A stretch of 64,000 nucleotides of DNA from Lepus europaeus (GCF_033115175.1 NC_084842.1:32571549-32635548); one strand, 5' to 3'. Numbered from the stretch's first letter, positions 12,737 through 25,550 are shown. Translations and numbers: made by a program. Notes: generated by a model from the letters alone, not told the origin.

Positions 12737-13800
12737 TTTCATCATTGCCCAAAAGCCCAAAAATCTATCCCAGCGCTCGCTTTATAATAACATCAGACTG
12801 CTGAATGGCTTTCCAAATATGAAGCTCATGGACACAGACTTTCAAATCATAGAATATGTACATTCCAAATTTTGGTATGCTGTAGATTAAACTAAGTGTG
12901 ATAATCAACTTAATGCCTATATACCTCTATTATCTAACAGGAAATTTAATACCTGCTTATCTATGTCAATAAAAATATAAATTCTATGAATTCCATAAAT
13001 CAATTTGTAAAAATACTATGATACTGAGTTTTTCTACCTTATTTATTCAAGAAAATTCGACAGTAATCCATTTAAATAAACACACACTAACAAATACTCT
13101 TAAACCTCATTATTCAAGGACTGAATATCTTTTAATTGTCTCATAGCCAAAATTTATAGTTAATGTGTCTTCCCAAATTCATTATTTTGAACATTTTCAT
13201 GGTTATTTGTGGATATGTATAATGGCAAAACCAGTAAGTCATTTGATGAGCACATTCTAAGTTGAGTCCAATAAGGTGAAACTCTGCCTTTTCTGTTCTA
13301 ACTCATATTCCATAAAAAGTCCTTTTCACAGTATGTTTATTGCCATATTTTTCAATTTCTGTGTTTTTGTTGGTGGTTTTACTGTTTAAAATGGGCCCCA
13401 AGTGTAGAACTAAGGGGTTAAGTGCAAGAATGCTATAATGTGTCTTTATAGAGAAACTTTGTATTAGATATATGTCAGATAGGCCACAAATTCAATGTTT
13501 ACCCAATAATATGTAACATCCAGAAAAAAGTAGAGTAAATTTGCTAATCTGCGTTGAGGCCACTCCAGAAAGGACCAAAGGAACATCTATACAGGATAAT
13601 AAAACTATGAAGAGCATTGAAAATAAGTTAAATGTGTATTTATGAGATGATGGCAGATGAAGAAAAAAGTTGTAGTAGAAAGCATTACTGCAGGCTACAA
13701 AACATATTTATGGTATTATTATCCAGGATCAGGAAAACATTAAACACTTGCCAGTTGTTGTTGGCTACCATATTTTTTTTTCAATGGCACCTTGTAATTT
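12737..13800. other. Unique AT-rich DNA
   Basis: No recognisable repeat or RNA gene. A small plus-strand frame starting at 13632 runs into the following antisense L1 and is not gene-like. Confidence 0.6.
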
Positions 13801-13891
13801 TATTACCAACTCTTCTTTTAAATTTTATTTATGTTATCCAAGTTTTACATATTCCATATATACAGATTTAGAAACATACTGGCACCCCCCT

Positions 13892-13911
13892 ACACACACA
13901 CACACACACAC
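13892..13911. repeat. (AC)n microsatellite
   Basis: Ten uninterrupted AC units within the antisense L1 3' UTR fragment. Confidence 0.9.
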
Positions 13912-14987
13912 TCCAACTTTTCTTCCCCCTTCTTCTCGGATTCCCACTAAATATTTACAATGATCTATTATCAGTATACTTAATGATCTTACAAATAATC
14001 CTAATATAAGTAAAAGAGTTCAATAAGTAATATGAAAAAACAAAATAAAACAAAAAAGCTGCTCCCCAACAGAAGAGATAAGGGCAACAAACCAATCATG
14101 AATTCTCAAAATGTCCATTTCACTACAATGCATTACATTTCAGGTACATTATTAGTTACCTCAGATCAGAGAAAGCATATGATATTTGTGTTTTGGGGAC
14201 TGGCTTATTTCACTAAGTATAATGGTTTTCAGTTAAACCATCTTGTTGCAAAAGACAGAATTTCATTTTTTTAACAGCTGAATGGTACTCCATAGTATAT
14301 GTATACCATAATTTCTTAATCCAGTAAACAGGTGATGGGCATCTGGGTTGATTCCATATGTTAGCTATTGTGAATTCTGCTACAATGAACATGTGGGTAC
14401 AGACACTCTTTAATATACTGATTTCTTTTGGTTTGGGTAAATTCCCAGGAGTGGGATGGCTGGATCACATGGTAGGTGTACATCCAGATTTCTGAGGTAT
14501 CTCCATACTGTCTTCCACAGTGGTTGCACCAGTTATAGTCTGTTTAGCAAATGGTGCTGGGGAAAATGGATCAGAAGTATGAAACTAGACTCCTACTTTT
14601 ACACCTTAAACAAAAATCCACTAAAAATGGAACAAAGACCTAAATCTATGACCTAATATCAAATCATTAGAGAATTCTGGAGAAACTCTGCAAGACATAG
14701 GTACAGGCAAAAATTCCTGGAAAAGACCCCAGAAGCACAGGCAATCAAAGTCAAAATTGACAGGTGGGATTACATCAAGCCAAGAGGCTCCTGCAATGCA
14801 AAAGAAACATTCAGCAAAGTGAAAAGGCAACCAACAGAATGGGAGAAAATATTTACAAACTACACAAATGATAAAAGGTTGACATCCAGAATCTATAAAG
14901 AGCTCAAGAAATTCGACAACAACAAAGCAATCCAGTCAAGAAATGGGCAAAGGACTTGAACAGGCATTTTTCAAGAAAGGAAATTCA

Positions 14988-15310
14988 GGGCCGGTGCCGT
15001 GGCTCGCTAAGCTAATCCTCTGCCTGCGGCACCAGTACCCCGGGGGTTCTAGTCCCGGTTGGGGCACTGGATTCTGTCCCGGTTACTCCTCTTCCAGTCC
15101 AGCTATTTGCTGTGGCCCAGGAAGGCAGTGGATGATGGCCCAAGTCCTTGGGCCCTGCACCCACATGAAAGCACTTGGCTCCTGGATTCGGATCGGCACA
15201 GCACGCCGGCCATAGCGGCCATTTGCGGGGTGAAACAATGGAAAGAAGACCTTTCTCTCTGTCTCTGTCTCTCTCACTGTCTAACTCTGCCTGTCAAAGA
15301 AAAAAAAAGA
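14988..15310 (+). mobile_element. CSINE, duplicated-B-box type
   Basis: Head GGGCCGGTGCCGTGGCTCG, GGTTCTAGTCC followed 24 bp later by GGATTCTGTCC, and CTGTCAAAGAAAA at the tail. A 15-bp duplication with one mismatch (aagaaaggaaattca at 14973-14987, aagaaaggacattca at 15311-15325) places it inside the inverted L1 segment. Confidence 0.92.
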
Positions 15311-15512
15311 AAGAAAGGACATTCAAATGACCAACAAACACATTGAAAAATGCTCAGGATCACTAGCCTAGCCATTAGGGAAATGCAAATCAAAACCACC
15401 ATGAAGTTTCATTCAACCCAGTTAGAATGGCTTTCCTACAGACATCAACAAATGAAAAATGATGGCAAGGACATGGGGAAAAAAGTACTCTGTTTCACTG
15501 TTGCTGGTAATG

Positions 15513-16154
15513 TCTTATGTGTTTTGAAAGGTGATATAGTGTGAGAAATCTTAAGCTCGCAGGTGATACAGGTTCTGCAGTACAGGAAGCTGATAGAGAA
15601 GTTTTTTTTTAAAAAAAAAAAAAAACCTGCTAAGTGATATACAGTAAAAATACTGTGGAAAAGCAGGTTTCAGTGTTAACATGAGAATGCATTGTTTTAC
15701 AGAACATTAGGAAAATAAACTATAAAATGCTAATGGCCTTTAAATTCCTTGACTTTAATTTATTAACATTGAAATTGATTATTTTAAAGAAATATATATT
15801 AAATAAGATATATTTTAACAGAAGCACAGATAAAACAAGTTTTGTATTGATTGGTTGATGAAAATGTTTTGGCCAGTGTTTTACAGAAACCTAATATCTT
15901 TCCATAGAAGCAGTTATTCTAGATTTAAATGCTAATTCAGTGTTTTCTGTAGCAATTTAGAAGAGGACACCATGAACAATATGTGTCTAATCTTTGTTTT
16001 CTACTATCAATCCAGTCACACACATATACATGCATGCAGTCACATATGGCATTAGTAAAAAACTAAAATGCGAATAAACTTAATTTAAACTATGTTCCAA
16101 TAGTTAAGAAAGTGAAAAAATTTAGTGAATAGCTCTTAAATAATTTTTGTCTGT
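15513..16154. other. Unique AT-rich DNA
   Basis: No gene or repeat family recognised. An uninterrupted T9 followed by A15 (15602-15625) forms a homopolymeric palindrome. Confidence 0.6.
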
Positions 16155-16166
16155 AAAATAGATTCC

Positions 16167-16502
16167 GGCCAGCACCACGGCTCAATAGGCTAATCCTCCA
16201 CCTGTGGTGCCGTCACACCGGGTTCTAGTCCCAGTCGGGGTGCCAGATTCTGTCCCGGTTGCTCCTCTTCCAGTCCAGCTCTCTGCTGTGGCCCGGGATT
16301 GCAGTGGAGGATGGTCCAAGCGCTTGAGCCCTGCACCCGCATGGGAGACCAGGAGAAGCACCTGGCTCCTGGCTTCAGATCAGCGCAGTGCACTGGCCGC
16401 AGTGCGCTGGCCGCAGTAGCCATTGGACGGTGAACAAACGGAAAAAGAAAGACCTTTCTCTCTGTCTCTCTCTCTCATTGTCCACTCTGCCTGTCAAAAA
16501 AA
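16167..16502 (+). mobile_element. CSINE, duplicated-B-box type
   Basis: Head GGCCAGCACCACGGCTCAAT, two B-box motifs about 24 bp apart near 16220-16255, and a CTGTCAAAAAAA tail. The 12-bp duplication aaaatagattcc / aaaatagtttcc (16155-16166, 16503-16514) has one mismatch. Confidence 0.92.
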
Positions 16503-16514
16503 AAAATAGTTTCC

Positions 16515-16986
16515 AATATTTTCTCTCAAGAAAATTGGTGAATGATCACATGTATACCTGATAGAGCACTGAAAGATATTTAATAGTATCACTATTTTGT
16601 TTTCACACAAATAGTATGTGAAACTTGTTCTAATAATGTTCTGTCATATTCAGAAAAGTGTTGTCATTAAAAAGAAGCTTTGTGATTTTTAGTTTTATAA
16701 AAGTAGATATTAAATCCATGTGACATATGCTAATGAATACATTTAGATAAATGATACTAGTCACAGTTTGAAATGATGTGTTTCAGTATTTCAGAAATCA
16801 TAATTTGAAATTATTTAAAATTTGTCAAAAAGTTTAATATAAACAAAATGTGTAGTGTATATATACATATATGTGTTCATCTAATATGTATTTATTTATT
16901 AATTTATACTTGATTTATTTAAATCAGCACTAGAACAAAACAAAGAATTTCAGGAAGAAGTCTTGCTTTATTTCTCCTCATATAAC
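16515..16986. other. Unique AT-rich DNA
   Basis: No gene visible. A short alternating TATATACATATATG tract lies near 16858-16872. Confidence 0.6.
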
Positions 16987-16998
16987 AAGATAAATTTC

Positions 16999-18038
16999 GG
17001 AGTCCGGCAAGATGGCGGAATAGGAAGAGAGCACACTGATAGTCCGGAAAGAGACAGTTTAATTAAAGTGGAGATACTGCAGGTTCAAGTAAGAGTTGGG
17101 GAAGAAACAGCAGAGGAAACTCTTCCAGAACTAGTGATTCATGGTGGACCTGAGTGGAAGGCATGCACGCTCACGGCTTGGGACAACAGGCACAGAATCT
17201 ACGCACTGGCGCTGGAATGGGAGGTGAGCCGAAACCTCACTAGCCCAAGACACTGGCAGGAAAGCAGAAGGAGAAGCTCAGAGGGAACGAGGCTTGAAGC
17301 CCCATGGGGGAAAGTTCACCAGGCTAACTAGAGGAGAGAGGAAAAAAAAAAAAAGGGACCAGTACCCACACGAGTCTCTCTCTCTCTCTGCTCACCTCTC
17401 AAAGGTGAGCAAAACAAAGAGCAGGCGCCATTTTGGACATATGTAAAAGCTGTGCGACCTCAGGGCTGCACCCACCCTCAGCAAAGCAGAAAAACCTGAC
17501 TTTGAGGGGGTGAAATAAGAGGTTAGGACCCAGTGAATGTGTAGAGCTAATGAACTGAGACTGTGAAAAAAGAGACGGTGGGTGAGAATACTCACGGAGT
17601 TCTTGTGAGCACTCTCCAGAGACGCTACAGTTCGGTAACCTTGGCAACCCAGTGGGAGACTGCAGGAGAATTTGAGCCCACACTGAGGGCAGCACAGATT
17701 CCCTGTGTGGTCCTTGGGAAAGAGCAGATGAATGTTATACCCACAGGAGCCAGAGATTGGAAGCTGACTGCCTTCAATTCCGCTCAGCTGTGTGGAATTA
17801 CTTCCCTTCTGAATAAAAAAGAGAGAGAGAGAGAGATTTACCAGGCCTAACCTGGGATTGTCACCTATGGCACACCCTTAACCCTGAAGAACCAAACAGA
17901 GCTCTCCGGCCACACCCATCTCAAGCATCTGAGGCTCCATCAAAAGCAGACAGTCCACTTAATCTAGGGTCATATTATACCAAGAAAAACCACCACAGCA
18001 AGGGAAAAAAAAAGAATAAACCAAAGAATATCTCCACA
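16999..18038 (+). promoter_or_regulatory. L1 5' UTR / internal promoter region
   Basis: About 1.04 kb upstream of ORF1, beginning with GCAAGATGGCGGAA. AAGATGGCGG is a core match to the YY1 site that positions L1 transcription in other mammals, an analogy rather than shown here. This leader is about twice as long as that of the L1 at 35.6 kb. It shares only patches with it, such as GCAGAGGAAACTCTTC. Confidence 0.7.
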
Positions 18039-19078
18039 ATGCCAAGCAACAAACACATAAACTGAGGAAACAAGAACAAGGAAGACATTATGACGCCCCC
18101 AAATGAACAGGACACCCCAAGCCAAGATTGTGAAATGATGAGATAGAAGAAATGCAAGATACGGATTTCAAAAAAATTATGATAAGAACATTTAGAAGTT
18201 TTCAAAAACAAATTATTGAACTACAGAAATCCTTACTGGACAGGATAGAAAATCTCTCTCATGAAAATGAAATCTTAAGGAGGAATCAAAATGAAATGCA
18301 GAAACTAGTAGAACAGGAAAGTGTGATAGTGAAGAGAAATAAAAATTAAATGAAGAACTCAATAGATCAAATGACAAACACATTAAAGAGACTTAAAAAC
18401 AGAATGGTTGAAGCAGAAGAGAGAATATAGTTCTTAGAAGACAGAGCACAGGAAAGTATACAGTCAAACCAAAGAAAAGAAGAGGAAATTATAAATCTAA
18501 AAAATATTGTTGGGAATCTACAGAATACTACTAAAAAACCCAACATTTGGATTCTAGGAGTTGCTGAAGGCATAGAGAGAGAGAAAGGATTAGAAGGCAT
18601 TTTTAGTGAGATACTGGCAGAGAACTTCCCGAGTATGGAGAAGGACAGAAACATCCTAGTACAGGAAGCTCATAGAACCCCTAGTTAACATGAACAAAAG
18701 AGATCCTCACCATGACACATTGTAATCAAACTCACCAAAGTGAAACATAGAGAAAAGATTCTAAAATGTGCAAGAGAGAAACGTCAGATTACTCTCAGAG
18801 GATCTCCAATTAGACTCACAGCAGAATTCTCATCAGAAACCCTACAGGCTAGGTTGGAATGGTGAGACATAACCCAGGTATTAAGAGAGAAAAACTGCCA
18901 GCTCAGACTATTATATACTGCAAAGCTCTCATTTGTGAATGAAGGTGAAATAAAGACCTTTCATAGCAAACAGAAACTGAAAGAATTTGTTGCCACTCAT
19001 CCTGCCCTGCAAAAGATGCTTACAGATGTGTTATACACAGAAACACAGAAACATGGTCATCAATATGAAAGAAGGTAA
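18039..19078 (+). pseudogene. L1 ORF1 relic
   Basis: ORF1p is the L1 RNA-binding, coiled-coil trimer protein that coats L1 RNA. The relic begins at ATG 18039 (encoding MPSNKH) but hits a TGA within ten codons. A coiled-coil segment survives at 18152-18349 (heptad-like LQKSLLDRIENLSHENEILR), followed by the RRM and C-terminal regions out of one continuous frame. A TGA at 18713-18715 lies at the same point as in the two other L1 ORF1 copies in the window. TAA at 19076-19078 marks the original end. Confidence 0.88.
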
Positions 19079-19147
19079 AGGAAGGAAACCTCACAGCAAA
19101 AGATAACAGGAAGTTCAAAGCATATATTAGAAAACATCTTTGGGAAA

Positions 19148-22100
19148 ATGGCAGAGAAAAGTTACTACTTATCAATAGTCACATTGAACGTTAATGGCCT
19201 CAACTCCCCAGTTAAAAGACACCAATTGACTGAATAGGTTAAGGAACAAAACCCATCTATTTGCTGCTTACAAGAAACGCATCTTTCCAACAATGATGCA
19301 TACAGACTGAAAGTGAAAGGCTGGAAAAAGATATACCATGCCAACAGAAATGAAAAAAGAGCAGGCGTAGCCATCTTAATATTGGACAACATAAACTTTA
19401 CCACAAAAACTGTTAGGAGAGACAAAGAGGGGCACTACATAATGATTAAGGGATCCATTCAACAGGAAGATATAATGATTATCAATGAATACGTACCTAA
19501 TTACAGAGCACCAGTTTATTTAAAACACATGTTAAGGGACTTAATGGGAGACTTAGACTCCAATACAATAGTATTGGGGGACTTCAATGCTCCACTCTCA
19601 GAAATATACAGATCAACTGGACAGAAGATCAAAAAGGAAACAGCAGATTTAAACGACACTATAGCCCAAATGGATCTACAGATATCTATAGAACTTTTCA
19701 TCCCACACTTAAAAAATTTACATTCTTCTAAGCAGTACATGGAACCTACTCTATGACTGACCACATCCTAGGCCATAAAGCAAGTCTCAGCAAATTCAAA
19801 AGAATTAGAATCATACCATGTAGCTTCTCAGACCATAAAGGAATGAAGTTGGAAATTAGCAACTCAGGAATCCCTAGAGCACGTACAAACACATGGAGAC
19901 TGAACAACATGCTCCTGAATGAACAATGGGTCATAGAAGAAATTAAAAGAGAAATCAAAAATTTTCTGGAAGTAAATGAGGACAACAGCAGAACATATCA
20001 AAATTTATGGGATACAGAAAAAGCAGTGGTAAGAGGAAAGTTTATATCAATAGGTTCCTACATCAAGAAATTGGAAAGGAACCAAATAAATGAGCTTTCA
20101 ATGCATCTCAAGGATCCAGAAAAACTGCAGCAAACCAGACACAAAGCTAGTAGGAGAAGAGAAATAATGAAAATCAGAGAAGAAATCAATAGGATTGAAT
20201 AAAAAAAAATTACAAAAAATCAGCCAAATGAAGAGCTGGTTTTTTGACAAAATAAACAAAATTGACACCCCATTGGCCCAACTAACTAAAAAAAGAAAAG
20301 ATCCAAATCAATAAAATCAGAGATGAAAAAGGAAACGTAACAACAGACACCATAGAAATAAAAAAGAATCATCAGAAATTATTACAAGGACTTGTGGCCA
20401 GCAAACAGGGAAATCTATCAGAAATGGATAGATTCCTCGACACATGGAACATACCTAAATTGAACCAGGAAGACATAAAAAACCTAAACAGACCCATAAC
20501 TGAGACAGAAGTTGAAACAGTAGTAAAGGCCCTCCCAACAAAGAAAAGCCCAGGGCCAGATGGATTCACTGCTGAATTCTACCAGACATTTAAAGAACAA
20601 CTAACTCCAATTCTTCTCAAACTATTCAGGGCAATCGAAAAAGAAGGAATCCTCCCAAATTCTTTCTATAAAGCCAGCATCACCTTAATTCCTAAGCCGG
20701 AAAAAAAAGCAACATTGAAAGAGAATTACAGACCAATATCCCTGATGAACATAGACACAAAAATCCTCAATAAAAATCTCGCCAACAGAATGTAACAACA
20801 CATCAGAAAGATCATCCACCCAGACCAAGTGGGATTTATCCCTGGTATGCAGGGAAGGTTCAGTGTTCACAAAACAATCAATGTGATACACCACAATAAC
20901 AGACTGCAGAAGAAAAACCATATGATTATCTCAATAGATGCAGAGAAAGCATTCGATAAAATACAACACCTTTTCATGATGAAACATCTAAGCAAACTGG
21001 GTATAGAAGGAACATTCCTCAATAAAATCAAAGCATTTTATGAAAAAACCATGGCCATCATTCTATTGAATGGGGAAAAGTTGGAAGCATTTCCACTGAG
21101 ATCCAGTACCAGACAGGGATGCCCACTCTTATCATTGCTCTTCAATATAGTTCTGGAAGTTTTAGCCAGATCTATTAGGCAAGAAAAAGAAATTAAAGGG
21201 ATACAAATTGGGAAGGAAGAACTCAAACTATCCCTCTTTGAAGATGATATGATTCTTTATTTAGGGGACCCAAAGAACTCTACTAAGAGACTACTGGAAC
21301 TCATAGAAGAGTTTGGCAAAGTAGCAGGATATAAAATCAATGCACAAAAATCAAAAGCTTTTGTATACACAGGCAATGCCACTGCTGAGAATGAACTGCT
21401 AAGATAAATCCCATTCACAAAAGCCACAAAAACAATAAAATACCTTGGAATAAAGATAACCAAGGATGTTAAAGATCTCTATGATGAGAATTACAAAAAC
21501 TTAAATAAAGAAATAAAAGAGGATACCAAAAAATGGAAAAACTTCCATGCTCATGGATTGGAAGAATCAATATCATCAAAATGTCCATTCTCCCAAAAGC
21601 AATTTATAGATTCAATGTGATACCAATCAAAATACCAAAGACATTCTTCTCAGATCTGGAAAAAATGATGCTGAAATTCATATGGAGACACAGGAGACCT
21701 CGGATAACTAAAGCAATCTTGTTAGAACAAAAACAAAGCCAGCAGCATCACAATACCAGATTTCAGGACATACTACAGGGCAGTTGTTATCAAAACAGCA
21801 TGGTACTGGTACAGAAACAGATGGATAGACCAATGGAACAGAATAGAAACACAAGAAATCAATCCAAACATCTACAGCCAACTTAATTTGATCAAGGATC
21901 CAAAACCAATCCCTGGATTAAGGACAGTCTATTCAATAAATGGTGCTGGGAAAACTGGATTTTCACGTGCAGAAGCATGAAGCAAGACCCATACCTTTCA
22001 CCTTACACAAAAATCCACTCAACATGGATTAAAGACTTAAATCTACGACCTGACACCATCAAATTATTGGAAAGCATTGGAGAAACCCTCCAAGATATAG

Positions 22101-22937
22101 GTACTGGCAAAGACTTCTTGGAAAAGACCCCAGAGGCACAAGCAGTCAAAGCCAAAATTAACATTTGGGATTGCATCAAATTGAGAAGTTTCTGTACTTC
22201 AAAAGATACAGTCAGGAAAGTGAAGAGGCAACCAACAGAATGGGAAAAAATATTTGCAAACTATGCAACAGATAAAGGGTTGATAACCAGAATCTACAAA
22301 GAGATCAAGAAACTCCACAACATCAAAACAAACAACCCACTTAAGAGATGGACCAAGACCTCCATAGACATTTTTCAAAAGAGGAAATCCAAATGGCCAA
22401 CAGACACATGAAAAAAAGTTCAAGATCACTTGCAATATGAGAAATGTTAATCAAAACCACAATGAGGTTTCACCTCACCCCGGTTAGATGGCTCACATTC
22501 AGAAATCTACCAAGAACACATGCTGCCAAGGATGTGAGGAAAAAGGGACACTAACCCACTGTTGGTGGGAATGCAAACTAGTAAAGCCACTATGGAAATT
22601 AGTCTGGAGATTCCTCAAAAACCTGAATATTACCCTACCATACAACCTAACCATCCCACTCCTTGGAATTTACCCAAAGGAAATTAAATTGGCAAACAAA
22701 AAAGAGGTCTGCACCTTAATGTTTATTGAAGCTCAATTCACAATAGCTAAGACCTGGAATCCCATCAACAGTAGACTGGATAAAGAAATTATGAGACATG
22801 TACTCTATAGAATACTATACAGCAGTAAAAAAAACAATGAAATCCGGTCATTTGCAACAAAATGGAGGAATCTGGAAAACATCATGCTGAGTGAATTAAG
22901 CCAGTCCCAAAGGGACAAATATCATATGTTCTTCTGA
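19148..22937 (+). pseudogene. L1 ORF2 relic (endonuclease-reverse transcriptase)
   Basis: ORF2p nicks DNA and reverse-transcribes L1 RNA. Endonuclease landmarks remain: the segment encoding LNVNGLNSPVKRHQL, the QETHL motif near 19272, GDFNAPLSE near 19580 and CSFSDHKGM near 19820. The reverse transcriptase follows ([14 protein letters not shown] near 20550). Its catalytic loop reads Phe-Glu-Asp-Asp because the Ala codon is GAA at 21240-21242. A cysteine-rich C-terminal part (CCQGCEEKGTLTHCWWEC) is legible from 22520. At least six frame breaks separate the open segments. A conspicuous A-run near 20200 coincides with one of them. It cannot make active protein. Confidence 0.92.
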
Positions 22938-24429
22938 TTGGGGACAACTAACTGTGCTCCAAAAAGGAAACCTGTTGAAGTGAAATGGACACTATGAGAA
23001 ACAGTGACTTGATCAGCCTTTTTCCCGCCTGTTGATGTACAATGTAATACTTTATCCCTTTTAGTTTTTTTTTTTTTTTGTTCTAGTTAATACTATTGGT
23101 TGAACTCTGTAATTGACACACATTTATTCTTAGGTGTTGAAATTTAACTGAAAAGTGATCCCTGTTAAATATAAGAGTGGGAATAAGAAAGGGAAGAGAT
23201 GTACAATTTGGGACTTGCTCAATCAGACTTGCCCCAAATGGAGTTAGAAATGTGCCAAGGGATTCCAATACAATCCCATCAAGGTGCATTGTACCAATGC
23301 CATCTCACTAGTCCAAGTGATTAATTTCAGTTCACAATTGATCACACTGATAGGTCTAAGAGTCAAAGGGATCACATAAACAAGACTAGTGTCTGCTAAT
23401 ACCAACTGATAGAATAAAAAAGGGAGAGAAAGACCCAACATGGGAAGCGGGATACACATGAAACTCATAGAATGGCAGATGTCCTAAACAGCACTCTGAT
23501 CTCAGAATCAACCCTTAAGGCATTCGGGTATGGCTGAAGACCCCATGAGAGTATTCTAGGCATGGAAAGCCAAGACACTCTGGCAAAAAAAAAAAAAAAC
23601 CAAACAAACAAAAAAAACCTAAATGAAAGATCTTTGCAAGTGAGATCCCAGTAGAAAGAAGGGGCCATCAAAGGAGGTGATATCTTTCTCTGAAGGGAGG
23701 AGAGAACTTCCACTTTTACTATGATCTTGTCTAAGATCGAAGTCAGCGAACTCAAAAGGCTTCCATAGCCTTGGCAACTCATGACTAGAGCCTAGGGAGA
23801 TTACTGATGCCATAAACAAGACTGTGAATTGGTTAAGTCAACAACAGGAGTCACTGTGCATTTACTCCTCATGTAGGATCTCTGTCCTTAATGTGTTATT
23901 CAATGTGAATTAATTCTATAACTAGGACTCAAACAGTATTTTACACTTTAAGTTCTGTGTGGTTGCAAGCTGATGAAATCTTAATATATACTAAATTGAT
24001 CTCCTGTATATAAAGATAATTGAAAATGAATCTTGATGTGAATGGAATGGGAGAGGGAGCAGGATATGGGAGGGTTGCCAGTGGGAGGGAAGTTATGGGG
24101 GGAAAAGTGATTGTAATCCATAAACTGTACTTTGGAAACTAATCTTTACCAAATAAAAGTTTAAAAAAAAGATAAATTTCCACAGCACTAACTATTCAAC
24201 ACTCATTTTATTCCTGTTACTATTTTTAAAGTTCCCTGAAGTATCTATGTATGTGTATTTCTGACTGCTTTGGCGTATTGAATCCCTCTACATACCTATT
24301 CTTGGTCTACCAGCATTTTAAAACCTTTGTGACTTTGTATTTTATATTTGCATCCACTACAGATAATCTCATTTTTTGTTTTAAATTTTGACTAGAGGGT
24401 ACATATATGGCCTATGGATTGCCACGCCA

Positions 24430-24665
24430 GTAAAATGTCTAGGTCTCATTTCATAGTGTCGTTTCCTGCTAATGCAGACCCTGAGAAGCAGCAAGTGATG
24501 GGCTGGGTAGTTGGGTCCCTGATACTCATGTGGGAGACCTTGACTGAGTTCCTGGCTTCAGTCTGGTCCAGCCCCTACCCTTAGGAGCATCTTTGGCGTG
24601 AACCAATGCATGGGGGCTCTCTCTGTCTCTCACTGCTTCTCTTTTTATCAAATAAAACAAAATTG
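24430..24665 (+). mobile_element. Old CSINE, 5'-degraded
   Basis: The head is unrecognisable. The core ATGTGGGAGACCTTGACTGAG, the GTGAACCAATGCATGGGGG block, the CT run and the AAATAAAAC tail remain. Confidence 0.7.
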
Positions 24666-24814
24666 ACTTGGCTATTTGTATTATATTCCTCTTTAAAAAA
24701 AAAAATCCAAGTAACTCAAAATATCAAGCACAGTTTTTAATTGGTAATTAAGTAAATGATGACTCATGACATTGAAAATATCCCATTCATTCAAAACTTC
24801 TTTCACTTTTTTTT

Positions 24815-25168
24815 CATTTTTTTAATAATTTTATTTATTTATTTATTTATTTTGACAGGCAGAGTGGATAGTGAGAGAGAGAGAGACAGAGAGAAAGGTC
24901 TTCCTTTTTGCCTTTGGTTCACCCTCCAATGGCCTCTGCGGCCGGCGCATCTCGCTGATCCGAAGCCAGGAGCCAGGTGCTTCTCTTGGTCTCCCATGCG
25001 GGTGCAGGGCCCAGGGACTTGGGCCATCCTCCACTGCCTTCCCAGGCCATAGCAGAGAGCTGGCCTGGAAGAGGGGAAACCGGGATAGAATCCGGCGCCC
25101 CGACTGGGACTAGAACCCTGTGTACTGGTGCCGCAAGGCAGAGAATTAGCCTGTTAAGCCACGGCGCC
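24815..25168 (-). mobile_element. CSINE, duplicated-B-box type, antisense
   Basis: Reads on the minus strand from GGCGCCGTGGCTTAACAGG (25168 downward) to CTGTCAAAATAAATAAA. It is bracketed by an exact 30-bp direct repeat at 24785-24814 and 25169-25198, unusually long for an L1-type target duplication. The right-hand copy overlaps the T-tail of the next antisense SINE. Confidence 0.9.
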
Positions 25169-25190
25169 ATTCATTCAAAACTTCTTTCAC

Positions 25191-25550
25191 TTTTTTTTTT
25201 TTTTTTTTTTTTTTGTGCATGTGTGTGTGACAGGCAGAGTTAGACAGTGAGAGAGAGAGACAGAGAGAAAGGTTTTCCTTTTTCTGTTGGTTCACCCCCA
25301 AGTGGATGCTACAGCCGGCGCATTGTGGCCAGCGCGCTGCACCGATCCGAAGCCAGGAGTCAGGTGCCTCCTCCTGGTCTCCCATTTGGGTGCAGGGCCC
25401 AAGGACCTGGGCCATCCTCCACTGCCACAGCAGAGAGCTGGACTGGAAGAGGAGCAACCGGGACAGAATCCGGGGTCCCAACTGGGACTAGAACCCAGAG
25501 TGCCAGCGCCGCAGGCAGAGGATTAGCCTAGTGAGCTGTGTGCCAGCCTG
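25191..25550 (-). mobile_element. CSINE, duplicated-B-box type, antisense, stacked
   Basis: Starts with a T24 tract (complement of the poly(A) tail). It then carries the SINE body with both B-box complements and ends at about 25550. The 10-bp ttcaaaactt flanks it at 25174-25183 and 25551-25560 and occurs a third time at 24790-24799, left of the neighbouring SINE. The two SINEs therefore entered the same site one after the other. Confidence 0.88.

Larger units (their letters stand above)
13810..15512 (-). mobile_element. L1 with 5' inversion (twin priming)
   Basis: 13810-14538 is antisense L1: 3' UTR, then the end of ORF2 (complement of the segment encoding the 'HPLLGIYP'-like region near 14440). 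From 14539 the orientation flips: 14539-15512 is sense ORF2, from AAATGGTGCTGGGG through GAAATGCAAATCAAAACCACC to TTGCTGGTAATG. The two parts are adjacent in the L1 map and meet head to head, the classic product of twin priming. A CSINE (14988-15310) later entered the inverted part. Frames are broken. I did not find a convincing target duplication. Confidence 0.85.
16999..24168 (+). mobile_element. Full-length lagomorph L1, inactive
   Basis: A 7.17-kb element bounded by a perfect 12-bp target duplication, aagataaatttc (16987-16998 and 24169-24180). Order: 5' UTR from GGAGTCCGGCAAGATGGCGG, ORF1 relic, short spacer, ORF2 relic, 1.2-kb 3' UTR ending in AAATAAAAG and an A-run. Both ORFs carry stops and frameshifts, and a catalytic-loop residue of the reverse transcriptase is changed. 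The unbroken duplication and retained structure point to moderate age, between the ancient L1s and the copy at 35.6-42.4 kb. Confidence 0.95.

Noticed and set aside
24839..25531. Cluster of overlapping open frames on both strands
   Set aside because: They are translations of GC-rich CSINE bodies and their GA/CT tracts. The same peptides recur at every young SINE in the window.
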